A DNA stretch of 64,000 bases from Dendrocalamus latiflorus. Lineage: Eukaryota; Streptophyta; Magnoliopsida; Poales; Poaceae. The position numbers were made by a program, and so were the translations under genes. Positions 61,988 to 64,000 of this stretch are shown one piece after another. The DNA lies in contig CM029646.1 in the NCBI GenBank assembly GCA_017311315.1, positions 816,085 through 880,084 on the forward strand, in the 5' to 3' direction. The notes below the pieces were generated by a model. The model was not told the origin of the DNA. It did no database searches and saw nothing but the letters and a program-made list of their open reading frames with translations. The first letter of the stretch is position 1, and the number at the start of each line of letters is the position of its first letter.

Positions 61988-63701
61988 TGTCAGACCCGGA
62001 TTTTTCAATCCGAACCTTACTGTGTTTAATTGCACTATTCCCTGGATCAGTAGATAGTGCACACAGTTACAGTTATGAATATCAAAGTACATATCATGCG
62101 GAAACGTAATTAAAATAATAAACTTACTCATGGGCCGATTAGGCCGAAATCAATAAATTGCAGCAGCGGAAGAACGAAGCACACAGGTGGGACCTTCAGG
62201 ACATGCCCACAGGCAGCCAACTGGAGGATCGCGGCCTAGTTCTTGACATCTTCATCTTCTTTGCCCTCATGATCCAAAAGTATTGTTGAAGCGCAGTGAT
62301 CTGATTCCTGCTCCTGAATTTGTCGCAAAAGCGAGCATGAGCACTCCGACCCCGTGCTCAGCGAGCCAACACACAGAATGCAATATATAACATGTATGGC
62401 TTAATCAAAGGATGGCTCAGGTTTATTTTATTTTTGCGAAGAGGGCTTTTGAATACAATTATATAAAAATTTCCTTAAGACCTAGCATTTTGAACACACG
62501 TATATGTTGAATGCAGTAATAATAGTGATTCAGATTCCATCCACCATTACATGGCATCTGCACCATATAGCAATTCTTCAGCGTTATAGCCGCTTAACTT
62601 ACCACTGGGACGATACCCAGGACAATTCCAAACTAGGGCCTTACACTGCCCTTTCACTTTTCCAACCCATCATAAAGCATTTTGAAATAGAACTATATCT
62701 GGTTAAGTTCCCATGTCTGCCCTTGACCGTGGGCACGGCTATTCGAATAGTTTTGACTCTGCAGAGTTTTGCACACTTTACCCACAAGAGATAAATCCAC
62801 CCGTTGCCCCGCATGATTCCTTAGCCATGCGGTTGAGTAGACTATCACAGGATTGTTACAATGCATAGTCCTACTGTGGTTACGCCCGCTAAGGTCTATC
62901 TTCCGTAGGATCCGACCATCCCTCGGGAAGGGCCCCTCGTGAGCCATCACGGGCAAAGGCGGGGATGCGACCATCCATCCCTTTGCTCGTGGTCATACCT
63001 TCACGTAACCACCTAGAGCCACACAAATTAGTAAACCCTGCCTACACTTTGCCAGCTTGTAGTTGTACTGTTTTACACGGGTTGACATGACAAGATTCAG
63101 TCCTTAGGGTTACCTGGGCGGTCTACCACTAACCCACTTGTGCAATCACTGCACCACACACATACACACCCTCGAACCAATCCGCCCAGATATTAAGCAT
63201 GTTGGGGTTTTTCGGAACATAAAATATCCATAACCAAATATACCAGTCATTTCCACCATGACTGCCCCAAACTAGTTTCTCATGAATAAAGGTGATGCTT
63301 GGGACAATTTCTTGTCCCGAGTTCCTAATCAATGCTAAGCATGGCATACGGTTACGGACTTATTTTCGAAATGTTACTAATATATTTTTGCTAGGGCGAC
63401 AAGGTTCACACATTCAAATACTCAAAGGAGGGGGTAATACTATTCAAGGTAAACAATGGCATATAGCTAGAATATCAAATTTAGCATGTATTTGCATAAA
63501 AATAACAGCATGCAATTTGTTAATTTAAAACAAAGTAATTTGCAGAATGTAGGTTCAACATGATCAAAGTATTGACTCGCCTGGCGCAGTTTATCGCGGT
63601 CTTGAGCTCACGCAATGCTTTCTCTTGAGCTTCGGATCTTTTCTTCTATTCGCTCTTGATCTCGCTTGATCCGTGGAATCTTCGAACTTCAGTTTCTAAT
63701 T
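61988..63701 (-). mobile_element. Partial LTR (PBS-proximal 1.7 kb)
   Basis: Matches 54414-56119 of the complete LTR, with about 11 substitutions and an 8-bp segment near 63090 that the other copy lacks. Similarity ends abruptly after TTTCTAATT at 63701. The remaining 3.5 kb of LTR is absent from the visible sequence. Confidence 0.88.
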
Positions 63702-63835
63702 TGAGAGACCATGTGGAGGCTTCCCATGGTTGTGGTGAGTAATTGACTTTTGTTCTAGGAAGATTGAGTTTAGTTTTTAAGGTCTCTGCTAGTTCTGCAT
63801 TGTCGTAGCCCTGGCGAAGTGCTCTGCAGCTAATA
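63702..63835. other. Unassigned sequence beyond the LTR breakpoint
   Basis: This stretch is unrelated to the corresponding position of the complete LTR and has no recognisable gene. A minus-strand frame across 63924-63646 runs through it into the LTR but has no known domain. Confidence 0.5.
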
Positions 63836-63999
63836 CGACCACGTTGGTCGTGGTCGAAAGTCGTTCGCACTGTTTTCGACCACTTTGGGCGTGGTCGAAG
63901 GTCACCCGAGGGGTCTACGACCACTCTGGCCGTGGTCGAAGGGCACCAGAAGAGAGTACAACTGATTTGGCCGTGGTGTGTCCTTACGGATTGTAGTGA
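63836..63999. repeat. Four 41-bp tandem repeats, each with an inverted repeat
   Basis: CGACCAC occurs at 63836, 63877 and 63918, exactly 41 bp apart. Each is followed after seven bases by its complement GTGGTCG, so three units can form a 7-bp stem with a 7-base loop. A degenerate fourth unit starts near 63959 (TTGGCCGTGGTG). The bases between the hairpins are not conserved. The array may continue past the window edge. Confidence 0.8.
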
Positions 64000-64000
64000 G

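Larger units (their letters stand above)
53257..63701 (-). mobile_element. Non-autonomous LTR retrotransposon in a tandem LTR-internal-LTR-internal arrangement, truncated at both ends
   Basis: Read on the minus strand, the order is: a partial LTR (63701-61988), a PBS, a leader, a zinc-knuckle ORF, a non-coding stretch, a polypurine tract, a full LTR (59638-54414), a second PBS and leader, and the start of a second zinc-knuckle ORF cut by the satellite at 53257. The sequence at 53257-56119 repeats at 60831-63701 at an offset of 7574 bp (7582 bp after an 8-bp indel). The offset equals LTR (5225) plus internal region (2349), as expected for two tandem elements sharing an LTR. I counted about 19 substitutions in about 2.86 kb. 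No protease, reverse transcriptase, RNase H or integrase was seen, so mobilisation would have to be supplied in trans. Very long LTRs with a short coding-poor interior resemble LARD or TR-GAG type elements of plants; that class assignment is inference. Confidence 0.88.

Noticed and set aside
63646..63924. 92-codon minus-strand frame across the LTR breakpoint
   Set aside because: It needs a GTG start, is made partly of LTR and partly of the 41-bp hairpin repeats, and has no domain.

Overview
The window is plant nuclear DNA, most likely from a grass. The evidence is a very large 155-156 bp tandem satellite (a length typical of grass centromeric satellites such as rice CentO and maize CentC), next to a long-LTR retrotransposon primed by initiator tRNA-Met with a GC-rich transcribed leader of the kind common in grasses. 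I could not match the satellite to a named family from memory, so species and centromeric function are inference. No host gene was found.

Layout. (1) 1-24041 is a homogenised satellite array on the + strand. It is made of higher-order repeats (HORs): fifteen 7-monomer units of 1085 bp and five 10-monomer units of 1550-1551 bp. Both are built from an ABC trimer and an ABC'D tetramer. Larger blocks (1550, 2170 and 2635 bp) have been re-amplified in tandem on top of this. (2) 24042-40911 is the same satellite in the same orientation, but HOR order is lost: monomers are diverged, many carry deletions at short microhomologies, and kilobase blocks are duplicated at distances of about 0.9, 6.1 and 9.3 kb. 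(3) 40912-41011 is a gap of exactly 100 N. (4) 41012-53256 is the satellite in the opposite orientation, organised as about 20 tetramer HORs of about 618.5 bp (ABC'D only), with a 3.09-kb re-duplication. (5) 53257-63701 is a minus-strand, non-autonomous LTR retrotransposon arranged as internal(truncated)-LTR-internal-LTR(truncated), with a repeat period of 7574 bp. Its one complete LTR is about 5.2 kb (54414-59638). The complete internal region is only about 2.35 kb (59639-61987) and holds a primer-binding site, a leader, one zinc-knuckle ORF and a polypurine tract, but no pol. (6) 63702-64000 is unassigned sequence with four 41-bp repeats that carry inverted repeats.

The parts relate as follows. 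The right-hand tetramer (ABC'D) is the same module that, joined to an ABC trimer, gives the 7-mer and 10-mer HORs on the left. At 53256/53257 the satellite cuts into the retrotransposon ORF and leaves a chimeric open frame of two zinc knuckles plus satellite-encoded peptide. The many 60-180 residue open frames inside the satellite exist because 156 bp is 52 codons, and I do not regard them as genes. All alignments and counts were done by eye.
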